Below are positions 1 through 8,909 of a DNA stretch of 64,000 nucleotides, piece after piece. The stretch comes from Gemmatimonadota bacterium. Its GTDB lineage: Bacteria; Gemmatimonadota; Gemmatimonadetes; Gemmatimonadales; Gemmatimonadaceae. Where the stretch lies: contig JADKAQ010000002.1 in assembly GCA_016719105.1 (NCBI GenBank), positions 558,001 through 622,000 on the forward strand. The letters run 5' to 3'. The number at the start of each line of letters is the position of its first letter. Within the stretch, counting starts at the first letter, position 1. Both the position numbers and the translations under genes were made by a program. Below the pieces are notes generated by a model. The model was not told where the DNA came from, ran no database searches, and worked only from the letters and a program-made list of their open reading frames with translations.

Positions 1-125
1 GATTCGCCGTGCTACAGGCCCTGCTGCTGCGCGGCCGGGTGGCGCCGTGGGATGCGGTCGTGCTGCTGGCGCTCCTCGTGCCCGGCGCCATCGCATACGA
101 TCGGGCCCGGCGAGGGGCGAGATGA
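1..125 (+). CDS. C-terminal end of a hydrophobic protein (partial)
   Basis: An open frame runs in from the window edge (codons in the frame of base 3) and stops at TGA 123-125. It encodes about 40 residues, including a leucine/valine/alanine-rich stretch that looks like a last transmembrane helix, followed by a basic tail (YDRARRGAR). The stop overlaps the ATG of the next gene as ATGA, which suggests translational coupling with the ABC exporter downstream. An inner-membrane protein of the same glycan cluster is likely, but the family cannot be told from this fragment. Confidence 0.5.
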   Translation, partial: FAVLQALLLRGRVAPWDAVVLLALLVPGAIAYDRARRGAR

Positions 126-994
126 CCGCTCCCTCGACGCGGCGCGAGAGTGCCGGCGAGGAGGTGAGTGTGTTCGACGCCAGTCCCGCCCTTCGCCACC
201 CGCGACAGTTCCTTGCCGATGTCCGCCGCGACCTGCGGGTCACGATGGACCTGGCCCCCCAGATGGCGCGACGCCAGATCGTCGCGCGCTATCGCCGATC
301 GGTGCTCGGCTACCTCTGGCTCCTGCTCGTCCCGGTGAGCACCGCCGCGGCGTGGCTGTTCGTGCGGGCGAGTGGCGCGTTGCACATGACGAGCAGCGGC
401 GCCCCGTATCCCCTCTACATCGTGGCGGGCCTCTTCCTCTGGCAGGGCTTCCTGCGGGCGCTCAATGCGCCGCTGCAGCAGGTGAACGCCTCGCGCGCCG
501 TCATCTCGAAGATCCGCTCTCCGTGGGAGGCGGTGATCGCGGCCGGATGGGTCGAGACGGTCTTCGAGTTCGCGATCTTCGTTCTCGTCCTCCTGCTCGC
601 GATTCCGCTGTTGGGGGAGTGGCCGGGCCTCGGGATGCTCTCCGCGGTGGTTCCCATCGTCGCGCTGCTCCTGCTGGGCGCCGCTCTCGGGCTGCTCCTC
701 GTCCCCCTGGGGTTGCTGTTCGACGACATCCCACGCGCCGTGGTCGTCGGCTCGACGTTCCTCTTCTTCGTGACGCCGATCGTCTATCGCCCCCCCAGCT
801 CGGCGTTAGGCACCGTGACGTTCCGGCTCAACCCCGTCGCCGTGCTCCTGGATGCCGCGCGCTCGGCACTGGTCGGCGATGCGCCGGTGGCGCCGGCACT
901 CGTGCTTCCGTGGGCGTTGGTGGCACTCCTCGCCTTCGTCGTCGGCTGGGTCGCCATGCGCGTCGCCGTCCCGCACCTCGTGGCGCGCCTGTGA
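122..994 (+). CDS. ABC-2 type polysaccharide export permease (Wzm/TagG-like)
   Basis: This is a 290-residue inner-membrane protein, the usual length for Wzm/TagG permeases that move lipid-linked O-antigen or teichoic-acid-like polymers across the membrane. The N-terminal 60 residues are cytoplasmic and end in RYRRSVLGYLWLLLVP, the typical R-Y-x-x-S-x-L-G-x-x-W motif before the first membrane helix. About six hydrophobic segments follow. The start is ATG 122, which overlaps the previous stop; an upstream in-frame ATG at 47 would only add an arginine-rich shadow. The stop overlaps the GTG of the ATPase gene, so the two form a coupled permease-ATPase pair. The exported polymer is unknown, but the glycosyltransferases downstream are the obvious source. 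Confidence 0.85.
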   Translation: MTAPSTRRESAGEEVSVFDASPALRHPRQFLADVRRDLRVTMDLAPQMARRQIVARYRRSVLGYLWLLLVPVSTAAAWLFVRASGALHMTSSGAPYPLYIVAGLFLWQGFLRALNAPLQQVNASRAVISKIRSPWEAVIAAGWVETVFEFAIFVLVLLLAIPLLGEWPGLGMLSAVVPIVALLLLGAALGLLLVPLGLLFDDIPRAVVVGSTFLFFVTPIVYRPPSSALGTVTFRLNPVAVLLDAARSALVGDAPVAPALVLPWALVALLAFVVGWVAMRVAVPHLVARL

Positions 995-2391
995 GTGCGC
1001 GAGTCGTACTCGAGGTCGACGGGATCTCGAAGAAGTTCGCCCGTGGATTCTTCGGGGCGCGGCGCTCGGCCCTGCGCGACATCTGGCGCGAGATCGCGGT
1101 GTGGAACACGAGCCCCCGCGATCGCCTCCATGCCGCCGAGTTCTGGGCGTTGCACGAGGTGTCGTTCGCGCTGCGCGAGGGCGACGCCCTTGGCATCATC
1201 GGCGCCAACGGAGCGGGGAAGAGCACGCTGCTCAAGGTCCTGTCGCGCCTGCTCAAGCCCGATACCGGGAGCGTGAGGATCTCGGGGCGCGTGGGGACGC
1301 TCATCGAGCTCGGGGCCGGCTTCAATCCGGTGCTCTCCGGTCGCGAGAACGTCTTCGCGCAGGGCGCGCTGTACGGCTTTGGCGTACGACAGATGGCCCA
1401 GCGACTCGAGGCGATCGTCGATTTCGCCGACATCGGCGAAGGGATCGACAAGCCGGTGCAGCACTACAGCAGCGGCATGCGTGCCCGGCTCGGATTCGCG
1501 GTGGCGGTGCACGTCGATCCGCAACTCCTGCTGGTTGATGAGGTGCTGGCGGTGGGCGACCTGGCCTTCCAGAACAAGTGCATGCGCCACATGCGCGAGT
1601 TCCGCGAGCGCGGCGGGACGCTCGTCTTCGTGGGTCACGCGGGGCATCAGGTGCAAGCCGCGTGCGACCGTGCGATCGTGCTCGAGCGCGGGGAGTGCCG
1701 GTTCGACGGCGACGTCGTCGACGCCCTCGACTACTACTTCCGTCAGCAGCAATCCGGCGACGCCATCCCCGTCACCGCCGGCGGTTCCGGTGCGGCGCTC
1801 CTGCAGATGGCGGCCGGCAACGCACAGGGGGTGACCATGGGCGACGTCGTGGTGCGCGGGGCCGCGGGCGCCCCGAGCTCCGGCGCGCCCGCCGACATCA
1901 TCGCGCCCTACACCGCCGAACGGGCGCATCCGCGGGCGCTGCTCTTCTGCGCCTTCTACTCCATCGATGGGCAGCGCGCGCTCGCGGGCGCGGCGCTGGA
2001 GATTCCTGGCGGGCTCGTGGCCGGCGCGGCCTCCGTGCACGCGCGACTGCCGCGTCTCCCCTTCAACGAAGGGAGCTATCAGTTGCGGCTGGCGCTGATC
2101 GACATGGAGCTGGGGTACCCGGTCGCGCTCAAGGGATGGATGGACCAGTCGGTGCGCGTCACGGTCGACGGCGACGCGTCGGTGGTCTCCAACTTCGGTC
2201 GCATCATCGACATGCCGGTGATGCTCGCCGTCGAGATCGGACGCGCCGATGCCAAGCCGCGCTGCGGTGTTCACGGATCGTGGTCGCGCCCGGGGCGTGG
2301 GCGATCTGCTGGCGATGGTCGCGCCGGGTCCGTCGGACGACCGTTCGACATCGAAGCGCGCCACTTCTACCGGACGGCGGTCGATGGGTAA
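991..2391 (+). CDS. ABC polysaccharide exporter ATPase with C-terminal carbohydrate-binding-like domain (Wzt-like)
   Basis: This 466-residue ATPase partners the permease at 122-994. It has Walker A GANGAGKST near residues 71-79, signature YSSGMRARL near 159 and Walker B LLLVDEVLAVGD near 180. The ISGRVGTLIELGAGFNP stretch between them is characteristic of the Wzt/TagH branch. Residues from about 260 onward form a separate beta-rich domain, the position at which Wzt proteins bind the polymer terminus. The start is GTG 991 overlapping the TGA of the permease. The last 50 residues, after VEIGRADAK, are arginine/glycine-rich and look unlike a folded domain. A frameshift close to 2250 is possible, because the sequence just downstream is visibly poor. 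Confidence 0.85.
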   Translation: MSARVVLEVDGISKKFARGFFGARRSALRDIWREIAVWNTSPRDRLHAAEFWALHEVSFALREGDALGIIGANGAGKSTLLKVLSRLLKPDTGSVRISGRVGTLIELGAGFNPVLSGRENVFAQGALYGFGVRQMAQRLEAIVDFADIGEGIDKPVQHYSSGMRARLGFAVAVHVDPQLLLVDEVLAVGDLAFQNKCMRHMREFRERGGTLVFVGHAGHQVQAACDRAIVLERGECRFDGDVVDALDYYFRQQQSGDAIPVTAGGSGAALLQMAAGNAQGVTMGDVVVRGAAGAPSSGAPADIIAPYTAERAHPRALLFCAFYSIDGQRALAGAALEIPGGLVAGAASVHARLPRLPFNEGSYQLRLALIDMELGYPVALKGWMDQSVRVTVDGDASVVSNFGRIIDMPVMLAVEIGRADAKPRCGVHGSWSRPGRGRSAGDGRAGSVGRPFDIEARHFYRTAVDG

Positions 2392-2447
2392 GCGCCTGTT
2401 CAATGCGGAACTCACGCGCGCCATCGACGCCGACCTGAACGCCACGC

Positions 2448-3222
2448 ATGGCGACCATCGCTGACGTGCGCGTCGCCCTCGACCGGGCTCGGGGCTTTGT
2501 CGCGGCGACCCCGCTGCCGAGTGGCGAGGTGCCGATCGACTTCATGCACACGGGGATCCCGGGGCGCGAGCGAGTGTCGGCGTGGTGTACCAACTGCTTC
2601 GCCACGATGTTCGCCTGCCATGCATTGGCCGAGGAGTCCTCGCCGGTGGCGCGGACGATCATCGAGCGCGCGCGCCCGTTCCTCGAAGGCGAGTTGATCC
2701 CGCCGGGGATCTGGAACTACTTCGCCGAGGGGGGGACCCCTGCGCCAGCGGGGTCCGCGGGACCGGCTGGTGTGCTGAGTCTGGCGGGTGGGGGCGCGTT
2801 CGAATCCCGGTGGTCCGGGCAACAAGGGCGGTGGCCGTCTGGGGCGGGGAGCGGGGGACCCCGGCGGGCGGGCGGGGCTGGTGGCCGCGATTGCGTTGCC
2901 CTCCCTTCGGCGGGGGCGCGGTCCCGAGACACGTGCGGGTGAAGGGGGCGGCGACAAGTGGTATCCGACGCGCGTTCTTCTCGGCGCGGCGGCGGGGGGG
3001 GCGGGGGGGGGGGGGGGCGGGGGCGGGGGGCCGGTGATGTGGTCGGCGCGCTTGGGGGGCGGGGCCGGGGGTCGATCGCGCGATCGTTTCTCGGCGCGGA
3101 GCGGGGGGCGGGCGGGCGGCCCACGGGCGGGCTTCGGATGCGGGATGGTACGAATCGCGGAGCTACACGACGGCGCTCGCGTGCGAGAGCCTGGCCCTGT
3201 ACCTGAAGGCCGAGAATGCGTA
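2448..3222 (+). pseudogene. Frame-broken gene, prenyltransferase/terpenoid-cyclase-repeat-like
   Basis: Coding potential begins at ATG 2448 (MATIADVRVAL, then SAWCTNCFATMFACHAL and PPGIWNYFAEG). It is lost after about 2730 and reappears in other frames as DKWYPTRVL near 2952 and as WYESRSYTTALACESLALYL ending at TAG 3220-3222. The span is 775 bases, not a multiple of three. The Trp/Tyr-rich repeats recall alpha/alpha-toroid proteins (squalene-cyclase or prenyltransferase repeats), but I cannot assign a function. The middle is G-saturated, with a run of 15 G at 3003-3017 and one of 8 G just before it. Sequencing or assembly error is at least as likely as true decay. The last codons overlap the next gene. 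Confidence 0.4.
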
Positions 3223-3233
3223 GCGCCCTCCGC

Positions 3234-4244
3234 ATGAATCAGTGGTGGAGCGGGAAGATCCCGCCGGCGCTCGCGGCGGCGTACCTCGCGGCGTGCGTCA
3301 ATGCGGGACCGCTCGATGTCACCGCGATGGCGCGGAACCTCGCGCTCTTCCTCGTGTCATCGCTCGGCATCGGGGGGATCGGGTACCTGCTCACCGACGC
3401 GTTCGACGTCGAGGAAGACCGGCGCATCGGAAAGCAGAACGGATGGTCGGCGTTGTCACCGCTGGCGCGACTTGTGGTGAGCACGTGCCTCCTGGCCGCC
3501 GCTGCGCTCCCGTGGCGCTGGCTGCCTAACGCACGGCTCGGGGCGTCGCTCGTGGTCCTCGAGATGCTGCTCTTCCTGCTCTATGCGGTGCCACCCATCC
3601 GGCTCAAGGAGCGCGGAGTGGCCGGCATCGTGACGGATGCGGTGTATGCGCACGTGCTCCCGGTCGCGGTGGCGTGGACCGTGTTTGCTGGCCCCCCCGA
3701 CACACGCGGCGACGAGGTGCTCATCGCCTTGTTCCTGCTCTGGATGCTCGCCATGGGGATGCGCCACCTGGCGCGACACCAGCACGACGACCTCGATCGC
3801 GATCGCATGGCCGGCATCAGGACGTTCGCCGCCGGGCGTGGGCGCGACGGCACGATGCGGTGGATCGTGCGGCGCCTCCTCCCCGTCGAGATGGTCGCCG
3901 CGCTGTCGGCGCTCGCCTGGGCCCTCCCCGTAGCCCCGTTGCTTCTGGCGGGGTTCGTGGTGCACGCGTTCTGGGAACTGTACGTGGTGCGGGAACGCTG
4001 GATCGCGCCGCTCCCCCCGTGGCGGGTGATGAGCGACACCGAACGGCACGACCTGCTGGCGCAGCGGGTCCTGTCGGGGTTCGTCGAGCGATGGCTGGCA
4101 CCGCTCGCGCTCCTGTCGCTCGTGGTGCATGACGCACGGGCGCTCTGGCTCGTGCCACTGCACCTGCTGGTGGCCGGCGCACCACTGCGCACCTGGTGGC
4201 ACGACGTGCAATCCCTCCCCCGATTCACGAAGAACCCCGCATGA
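3234..4244 (+). CDS. UbiA-family prenyltransferase-like membrane protein
   Basis: This 336-residue polytopic membrane protein carries TDAFDVEEDRRIGKQNGW near residues 54-71. That is the first aspartate-rich motif of the UbiA superfamily (D55xxD58xxxD62 followed by K and N), which binds the Mg-diphosphate of a polyprenyl donor. A second polar loop, RHLARHQHDDLDRDRMAG, near residue 180 fits the second Asp-rich motif. About eight hydrophobic helices are visible. The start could be ATG 3234 or ATG 3216; the latter overlaps the broken gene upstream. The stop overlaps the sulfotransferase ATG (ATGA). In this glycan cluster it may make a polyprenyl-linked intermediate, for example decaprenyl-phosphoribose-like chemistry, but the acceptor is unknown. 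Confidence 0.7.
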   Translation: MNQWWSGKIPPALAAAYLAACVNAGPLDVTAMARNLALFLVSSLGIGGIGYLLTDAFDVEEDRRIGKQNGWSALSPLARLVVSTCLLAAAALPWRWLPNARLGASLVVLEMLLFLLYAVPPIRLKERGVAGIVTDAVYAHVLPVAVAWTVFAGPPDTRGDEVLIALFLLWMLAMGMRHLARHQHDDLDRDRMAGIRTFAAGRGRDGTMRWIVRRLLPVEMVAALSALAWALPVAPLLLAGFVVHAFWELYVVRERWIAPLPPWRVMSDTERHDLLAQRVLSGFVERWLAPLALLSLVVHDARALWLVPLHLLVAGAPLRTWWHDVQSLPRFTKNPA

Positions 4245-5179
4245 CCCGCACTCGCGTCCTCCTGCACATCGGCTTCCACAAGGCCGGCTCCTCGTGGCTG
4301 GAGCAATGGCTCGCCCGACATCCGCAGGTCAGGTTTACGGCCGGGACCTTCGCCGGGCTGCGCACGCCGATGGACATCTGCCGCGAGGCTGCGCGCGGCG
4401 ACCGCGACGTCCGCTGGCTCGCGATGAGCGAGGAGAACTGGACCGGGGGGCTCGTCTTTCCCGAGGGCTACTTCTACCTCCTGCTGCGCCACCAGGGCTT
4501 CCACAAGCGCCCCCCCGCCATTCGCGAACACCAGGCGCGTCTGGCCGACGAACTCGTGGCGATGTACCCGGGCGCACGCGTCCTGATGATCACGCGCGGG
4601 TTCGCCGGGGCGCTGCGCTCCGTGTACTCGCAAGTCGTGCGAATCGGTGGCGACCTGTCCTTCCACGACTTCCTGCAGGAGTACGAGCTGCAGATCGCCG
4701 CCTGGCTCAACTACGATCACGTCGTCGCAACGTACCGCGCCCGCTTCGGTGCCGAGAACGTCACCGTGCTCCCGTTCGAGGCACTGGCCGCTGGCGAAGC
4801 GTCTTTCATCCGCATCCTCGAGGAAGAGCTCGCGCTGGACCACGAGGACATGGCCATCGGCCGCGTGCTTCCGTCGCTGTCGCCGGCGTTGCTCAAGGGC
4901 TACTCGACGCTCTCCCGTCGCATGCTCGCGCCCGTCGCCCGCCACTTGCGGAATTATCGTGCGATGCAGATGTACTTGGCCTATGCCGGCCTGGTGGTCG
5001 ACAAACCATGGGCCAACGCGATCGTGGGCACACTGTTCGGTCGTGGTGCCGATCCCTCCGCGCTCACCGTGCCTGACGAGTACCTGGAGCGCTTTCGCGG
5101 AACCGCCGCCTCGCTCGCCGTGCTGCCACGATACGCGCCCTATCGCGCCGCGTACCTCCTCGACGACGCCGCCCCGTGA
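4241..5179 (+). CDS. Sulfotransferase-like protein
   Basis: This 312-residue soluble protein begins MTRTRVLLHIGFHKAGSSW. The motif GFHKAGSSW (residues about 10-18) corresponds to the 5'-phosphosulfate loop that binds PAPS in the sulfotransferase superfamily. The later RVLMITRGFAGALRSVYSQ, with its spaced Arg and Ser, fits the 3'-phosphate-binding segment. The ATG at 4241 was chosen because it follows the UbiA gene with a 4-base overlap and sits at the natural start of the Rossmann-like strand. In this setting it probably sulfates a surface glycan. Sequence divergence from characterised enzymes means that the donor and acceptor remain inferred. Confidence 0.7.
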   Translation: MTRTRVLLHIGFHKAGSSWLEQWLARHPQVRFTAGTFAGLRTPMDICREAARGDRDVRWLAMSEENWTGGLVFPEGYFYLLLRHQGFHKRPPAIREHQARLADELVAMYPGARVLMITRGFAGALRSVYSQVVRIGGDLSFHDFLQEYELQIAAWLNYDHVVATYRARFGAENVTVLPFEALAAGEASFIRILEEELALDHEDMAIGRVLPSLSPALLKGYSTLSRRMLAPVARHLRNYRAMQMYLAYAGLVVDKPWANAIVGTLFGRGADPSALTVPDEYLERFRGTAASLAVLPRYAPYRAAYLLDDAAP

Positions 5180-7683
5180 CCCGGCGCGTCATCCTTGGCC
5201 TGCCCGAATGGAACCTCAACGGCGTCTGCATCTTTGCCGCCAACCTCGTGCGTGCGCTCAACGCGCGCGGACAGGACGCCCGACTCTTCATCACCGAAGA
5301 AGGATCGCCGCTCGTCGACTATCCGCGGGTGGGCGCGCCGCCGCCAGCCGACATCCCAGTCGACCGACTGCGCCTGACAGCGTACGACCGCTGGAGCGAT
5401 GCCTGGATCGGGGTCGAGCGCTACCTCGAGGAGCAGGCCCCGTGCGTCTACATCCCTAACCACGACTTCCGCGCATCCTGTGTCACGCCGCGCCTGTCGG
5501 AGCGCGTCACCGTCATCGGGATGATCCACGCGGACAACGCCCTGGAGTACGAACACGTCGGCAGGCTGGCACGCCATTGGGATGCGGTCGTCGCCGTCAA
5601 TCCGTCCATCCGGCGTCGCGCCGCGATGGAGATGCCCTGGCTCGCCTCCCGACTCGCCGCGATCCCCATCGGTGTCCCGCTCCCTGCGCGCGTGGCCGAG
5701 CGCACGCCATCCGACGTCTTGCGGCTGGTGTATCACGGCGAGCTGCGCGCGCACCAGAAGCGGGTGCTCGATCTGGTGGGGATGCTCGACCTGCTGGTCG
5801 CGCGCGGCGTGCGCGCGCAGCTCACGCTCGTTGGAGACGGCCCGGCGCGCGCCGACATCGAGGCGCGCGGGAAGTCGCTGATCGCCGCCGGGCACCTGGT
5901 CCTCCGCGGCGCCCTGCCGCACGCGGAAACGCTGGCCGAACTCGAGCGGCACGACGTGTACGTGCTCGCCTCCGAGTTCGAGGGGACGCCTAACGCCATG
6001 CTCGAGGCGATGGCGCGTGGCTGCGTCCCGGTCGTCTCCGACCTCGAGACGCTGGCGAGCGTAGTCGCTCACGACGACAACGGGCTGCGCTTCCCGCCGG
6101 GTGACGTCGACGCCTTCGCCACCGCGGTCGCTTCGCTCGCCGCCGCCCCCGCGCGCCGAGCGGCCATGGCGGTGCGCGCCGCGGCGACGGTGCGCGATGG
6201 AACGTGGGCGCTCCACGCCATGGTCTCGGCGTGGATCGCGCTCTTCGAGCGCGTCGAACAGGCCAAGGCGGCATCACCTCGCCGTCCGCGCGCGCGCATG
6301 AGTCCTCCCGCACCGACGATGGGTGGCGTCTCCATCCTCCCGGGGCGATTCGACGGCTCCGCACGCCTGGCCAATCGCGTCCCGATGTGGCCCGATCCGC
6401 TCCCTCCCGCCGAGCGTCAGCCCACACGTGCGCCGCATACGGCGCCGCTGGCTGACCACCGCATCGTCTTCGCCGCTACGTCGGGACGCATCAGTGGCGT
6501 CGACATCTTCGCCGTGCACCTCGTGCGCGCCCTCGCGGCGCGCGGGTTCAACGCCGAGATTCTCGTCACCCGCCCCGACGAGCCGGTACCGGATCCCCTC
6601 CCGTTTCCCGCCGACGTTGCCGTGCGGCGCCTAACGGTGACCCCTCGCACGTCGTGGCGCGCGCGCTGGCGCTTGCTCGTCAACGACCTCGAGCGCGACG
6701 GCGCGCCCGTGCTGTACGTCCCCAACTACGACTGGCGACACTCCGGCATCTCGCCCACGCTGGCCAGCACGGTCAAGATCGTCGGCATCGTGCACAGCGA
6801 TGATCCGCAGCACTACGAACACGCGCTGCGCCTCGGTGAGGCGTGGAACGGAATCGTCGCCGTCAGCGACGCCATCGCGCACGAGATGCAGGCGCTGGCG
6901 CCACGCTTCACGCCGCGCCTCGAGACGATCCCGTACGGCGTCCCGGTGCCGCCGAGCGCGGTGCCGCGAAGCCGGCAGGGCGGGGAGCCGCTGCGCATCG
7001 TCTACGCCGGTCGCCTCGCGCGATACCAGAAGCGTGCGCTCGACCTGGTCGGTATCGCCGACGCGCTCGTCGCGCGCAACATCCCGTTTGAGCTCACCGT
7101 GGCCGGTGGTGGGCCCGACCAGGGCGACTTCCTTGGCGCGGCAGCCCGTCACCTGGTCGAGGGGCGGATGCGCTTCGTGGGCGGATTGCCGAACGAAATG
7201 GTGCAGGAGCTGCTCACGCGTGCCGACGCGTTCCTCTTGCCGTCGGCGTTCGAGGGGCTCCCAGTCGCCCTCCTCGAGGCCATGGCGTGCGGCGCGGTCC
7301 CCGTCGTCTCCGACATCCGCAGCGGGGTGCGGCAAGTGGTGCGGGACGGCGAGAACGGCTACGTCGTTGCGCCTGGCGAGGTGCAGGGTTTCGCCGATCG
7401 GCTCGCCGAACTTGCACGCGATCCCGCGCTCGTGTCGCGCATGTCGTATGCGGCCCATCGCGCCGTGCACGACGGCCCGTTCACGATCGACGCGATGTGC
7501 GAGCACTACCTCGCCTTCTTCGACCGCGTGGCGCGCGAACCATTCGCCCGTCCCGTGGGAGCGGCGCGACATCCGGGGGACATCACCGGCCTTCGCGCGT
7601 GGCTCCCGCCGGAGCTACCCACCCCGGTGCAGGTCTCGGCGCGTCTGCGCCAGCTCGCGCGCGGCGCCGTCGGCGCTCGCTGA
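5176..7683 (+). CDS. Fused tandem GT4 glycosyltransferase (two complete domains)
   Basis: This 835-residue protein is two GT4-type (GT-B fold) glycosyltransferases joined by a linker of about 65 residues (roughly 365-430, proline-rich). Each half has the N-terminal GVxIFAxxLVRAL strand-helix, a conserved YxPNxDxR segment, an HxDxxxxYEH segment and the GT4 E-x7-E signature: EFEGTPNAMLE near residue 267 and AFEGLPVALLE near 693. The halves resemble each other and the next gene more than they do the GT at 8910, so they look like products of local duplication and fusion. The GTG start at 5176 overlaps the sulfotransferase stop. Two successive sugar additions to the exported glycan by one polypeptide is the natural inference. 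Confidence 0.85.
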   Translation: MTRRVILGLPEWNLNGVCIFAANLVRALNARGQDARLFITEEGSPLVDYPRVGAPPPADIPVDRLRLTAYDRWSDAWIGVERYLEEQAPCVYIPNHDFRASCVTPRLSERVTVIGMIHADNALEYEHVGRLARHWDAVVAVNPSIRRRAAMEMPWLASRLAAIPIGVPLPARVAERTPSDVLRLVYHGELRAHQKRVLDLVGMLDLLVARGVRAQLTLVGDGPARADIEARGKSLIAAGHLVLRGALPHAETLAELERHDVYVLASEFEGTPNAMLEAMARGCVPVVSDLETLASVVAHDDNGLRFPPGDVDAFATAVASLAAAPARRAAMAVRAAATVRDGTWALHAMVSAWIALFERVEQAKAASPRRPRARMSPPAPTMGGVSILPGRFDGSARLANRVPMWPDPLPPAERQPTRAPHTAPLADHRIVFAATSGRISGVDIFAVHLVRALAARGFNAEILVTRPDEPVPDPLPFPADVAVRRLTVTPRTSWRARWRLLVNDLERDGAPVLYVPNYDWRHSGISPTLASTVKIVGIVHSDDPQHYEHALRLGEAWNGIVAVSDAIAHEMQALAPRFTPRLETIPYGVPVPPSAVPRSRQGGEPLRIVYAGRLARYQKRALDLVGIADALVARNIPFELTVAGGGPDQGDFLGAAARHLVEGRMRFVGGLPNEMVQELLTRADAFLLPSAFEGLPVALLEAMACGAVPVVSDIRSGVRQVVRDGENGYVVAPGEVQGFADRLAELARDPALVSRMSYAAHRAVHDGPFTIDAMCEHYLAFFDRVAREPFARPVGAARHPGDITGLRAWLPPELPTPVQVSARLRQLARGAVGAR

Positions 7684-7690
7684 GGCAACC

Positions 7691-8908
7691 GTGCGCATCG
7701 TCGTCACCTCGCCCAACTGGACGCTCAACGGCGTCAACGCATTCAACGCCACGCTCGTGCGCGGGCTGCGAGCGCGCGGACATGACGTGACGTTGCTCCT
7801 GACGGGGTCGATGTGGCGCGATGACAAGCCCCTCCCCATCCCCGACGACCTCGCGGTGTCGCACCTCGCGCTGCCGTCCGTCGCCACATGGCCCGCCCGA
7901 TGGACTGCGTTGCAGCGCTCCCTCGAGGCGGCGGCCCCATGCCTCTACCTGCCCAACCACGACATCGCACACTCCGGCATCTCGCCGGCGTTGTCGTCGC
8001 GCGTCGGGATCCTGGGCATCGCACATAGCGACGATCCGCAGCACTACGACCACGCGCGGCGTCTCGCGCCGTGGTGGAACGGCGTCGTCGGGGTGAGCGA
8101 GACGATCGTGCGCGCGCTGGGCGCGATGGATGAGGTACGGGCAACTCCGGTGACGCACATACCGTACGGCGTCGCCGTCTCCGCCCGCTCAGATGTCGCC
8201 AGTCGCGCGCGCCAACGCTCGGCTCCGGGGGAACCGCTCCGCATCGTCTACGCCGGACGACTCGAGGACCGACAGAAGCGCGTCTCGGATCTCATCGCCA
8301 TCGCGAGCGCGCTGCGGGCGCGCGCGGTGTCTTTCGAGCTGACGATCGCGGGCGACGGTCCAGCGCGCGGGCATCTGGCGACGGCGGTGCGCGAGGCACG
8401 GCTTGAAGATGTCGTGCGTCTGGTCGGCACGGTCCCCATGGACCAGATGGCCGAACTGTATCGTGCGCACCAGGTCTTCCTTCTGCCGTCGGCCTTCGAG
8501 GGACTTCCGCTCGCCTTGCTCGAATCGATGGGGCAGGGATGCGTCCCCCTCGTCAGCGACATCGCCAGCGGCGTGCCCGAGCTGGTGCGTGACGGCGAGA
8601 TCGGCTATCGAGTCGCCGTCGGCGACGTGGACGCGTTCGCCGAGCGGCTGGCCCTTCTGTCGCGCGAGGCCGACCTGTGTGCGGAGATGTCGAGCCGCGC
8701 GCGGGATGCGGTCGCACGCGGACCGTACGGCATCGACGAGATGGTGGACCGCTACGAACGCCTGCTCGGCGACATCTGGTCGGAGGTGACGAGCGGTCGA
8801 TATGCACGCCGCGCCGCCGACATCGTCCCCCCGCCCGGGCTCGACTGGCGCGCGCAATTGCGCGCGCCGCTGGCCGCACTGCGCGATCGTCCGCGCGGGA
8901 GCGCCTGA
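7691..8908 (+). CDS. GT4 family glycosyltransferase
   Basis: This 405-residue GT-B enzyme starts at GTG 7691 (MRIVVTSPNWTLNGVNAFNATL). It shares YLPNHDIAHSGISPALSSRV, AHSDDPQHYDHA and AFEGLPLALLESM with the second half of the fused protein upstream, so it is a third copy of the same ancestral domain. The C-terminal domain includes GDGPARG and the E-x7-E pair that contacts the nucleotide-sugar donor. It lies 7 bases after the fused gene and 1 base before the next gene, clearly in one operon. The sugar donor and acceptor cannot be read from sequence. Confidence 0.85.
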   Translation: MRIVVTSPNWTLNGVNAFNATLVRGLRARGHDVTLLLTGSMWRDDKPLPIPDDLAVSHLALPSVATWPARWTALQRSLEAAAPCLYLPNHDIAHSGISPALSSRVGILGIAHSDDPQHYDHARRLAPWWNGVVGVSETIVRALGAMDEVRATPVTHIPYGVAVSARSDVASRARQRSAPGEPLRIVYAGRLEDRQKRVSDLIAIASALRARAVSFELTIAGDGPARGHLATAVREARLEDVVRLVGTVPMDQMAELYRAHQVFLLPSAFEGLPLALLESMGQGCVPLVSDIASGVPELVRDGEIGYRVAVGDVDAFAERLALLSREADLCAEMSSRARDAVARGPYGIDEMVDRYERLLGDIWSEVTSGRYARRAADIVPPPGLDWRAQLRAPLAALRDRPRGSA

Positions 8909-8909
8909 C

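Noticed and set aside
2384..2464. A 26-residue frame between the Wzt-like gene and the broken gene
   Set aside because: It overlaps both neighbours and shows no conserved feature; probably a spacer shadow.
4231..4250. Upstream start of the sulfotransferase at 4196
   Set aside because: The extra 15 residues lie within the UbiA gene, and ATG 4241 gives a normal 4-base overlap and a standard N-terminus.
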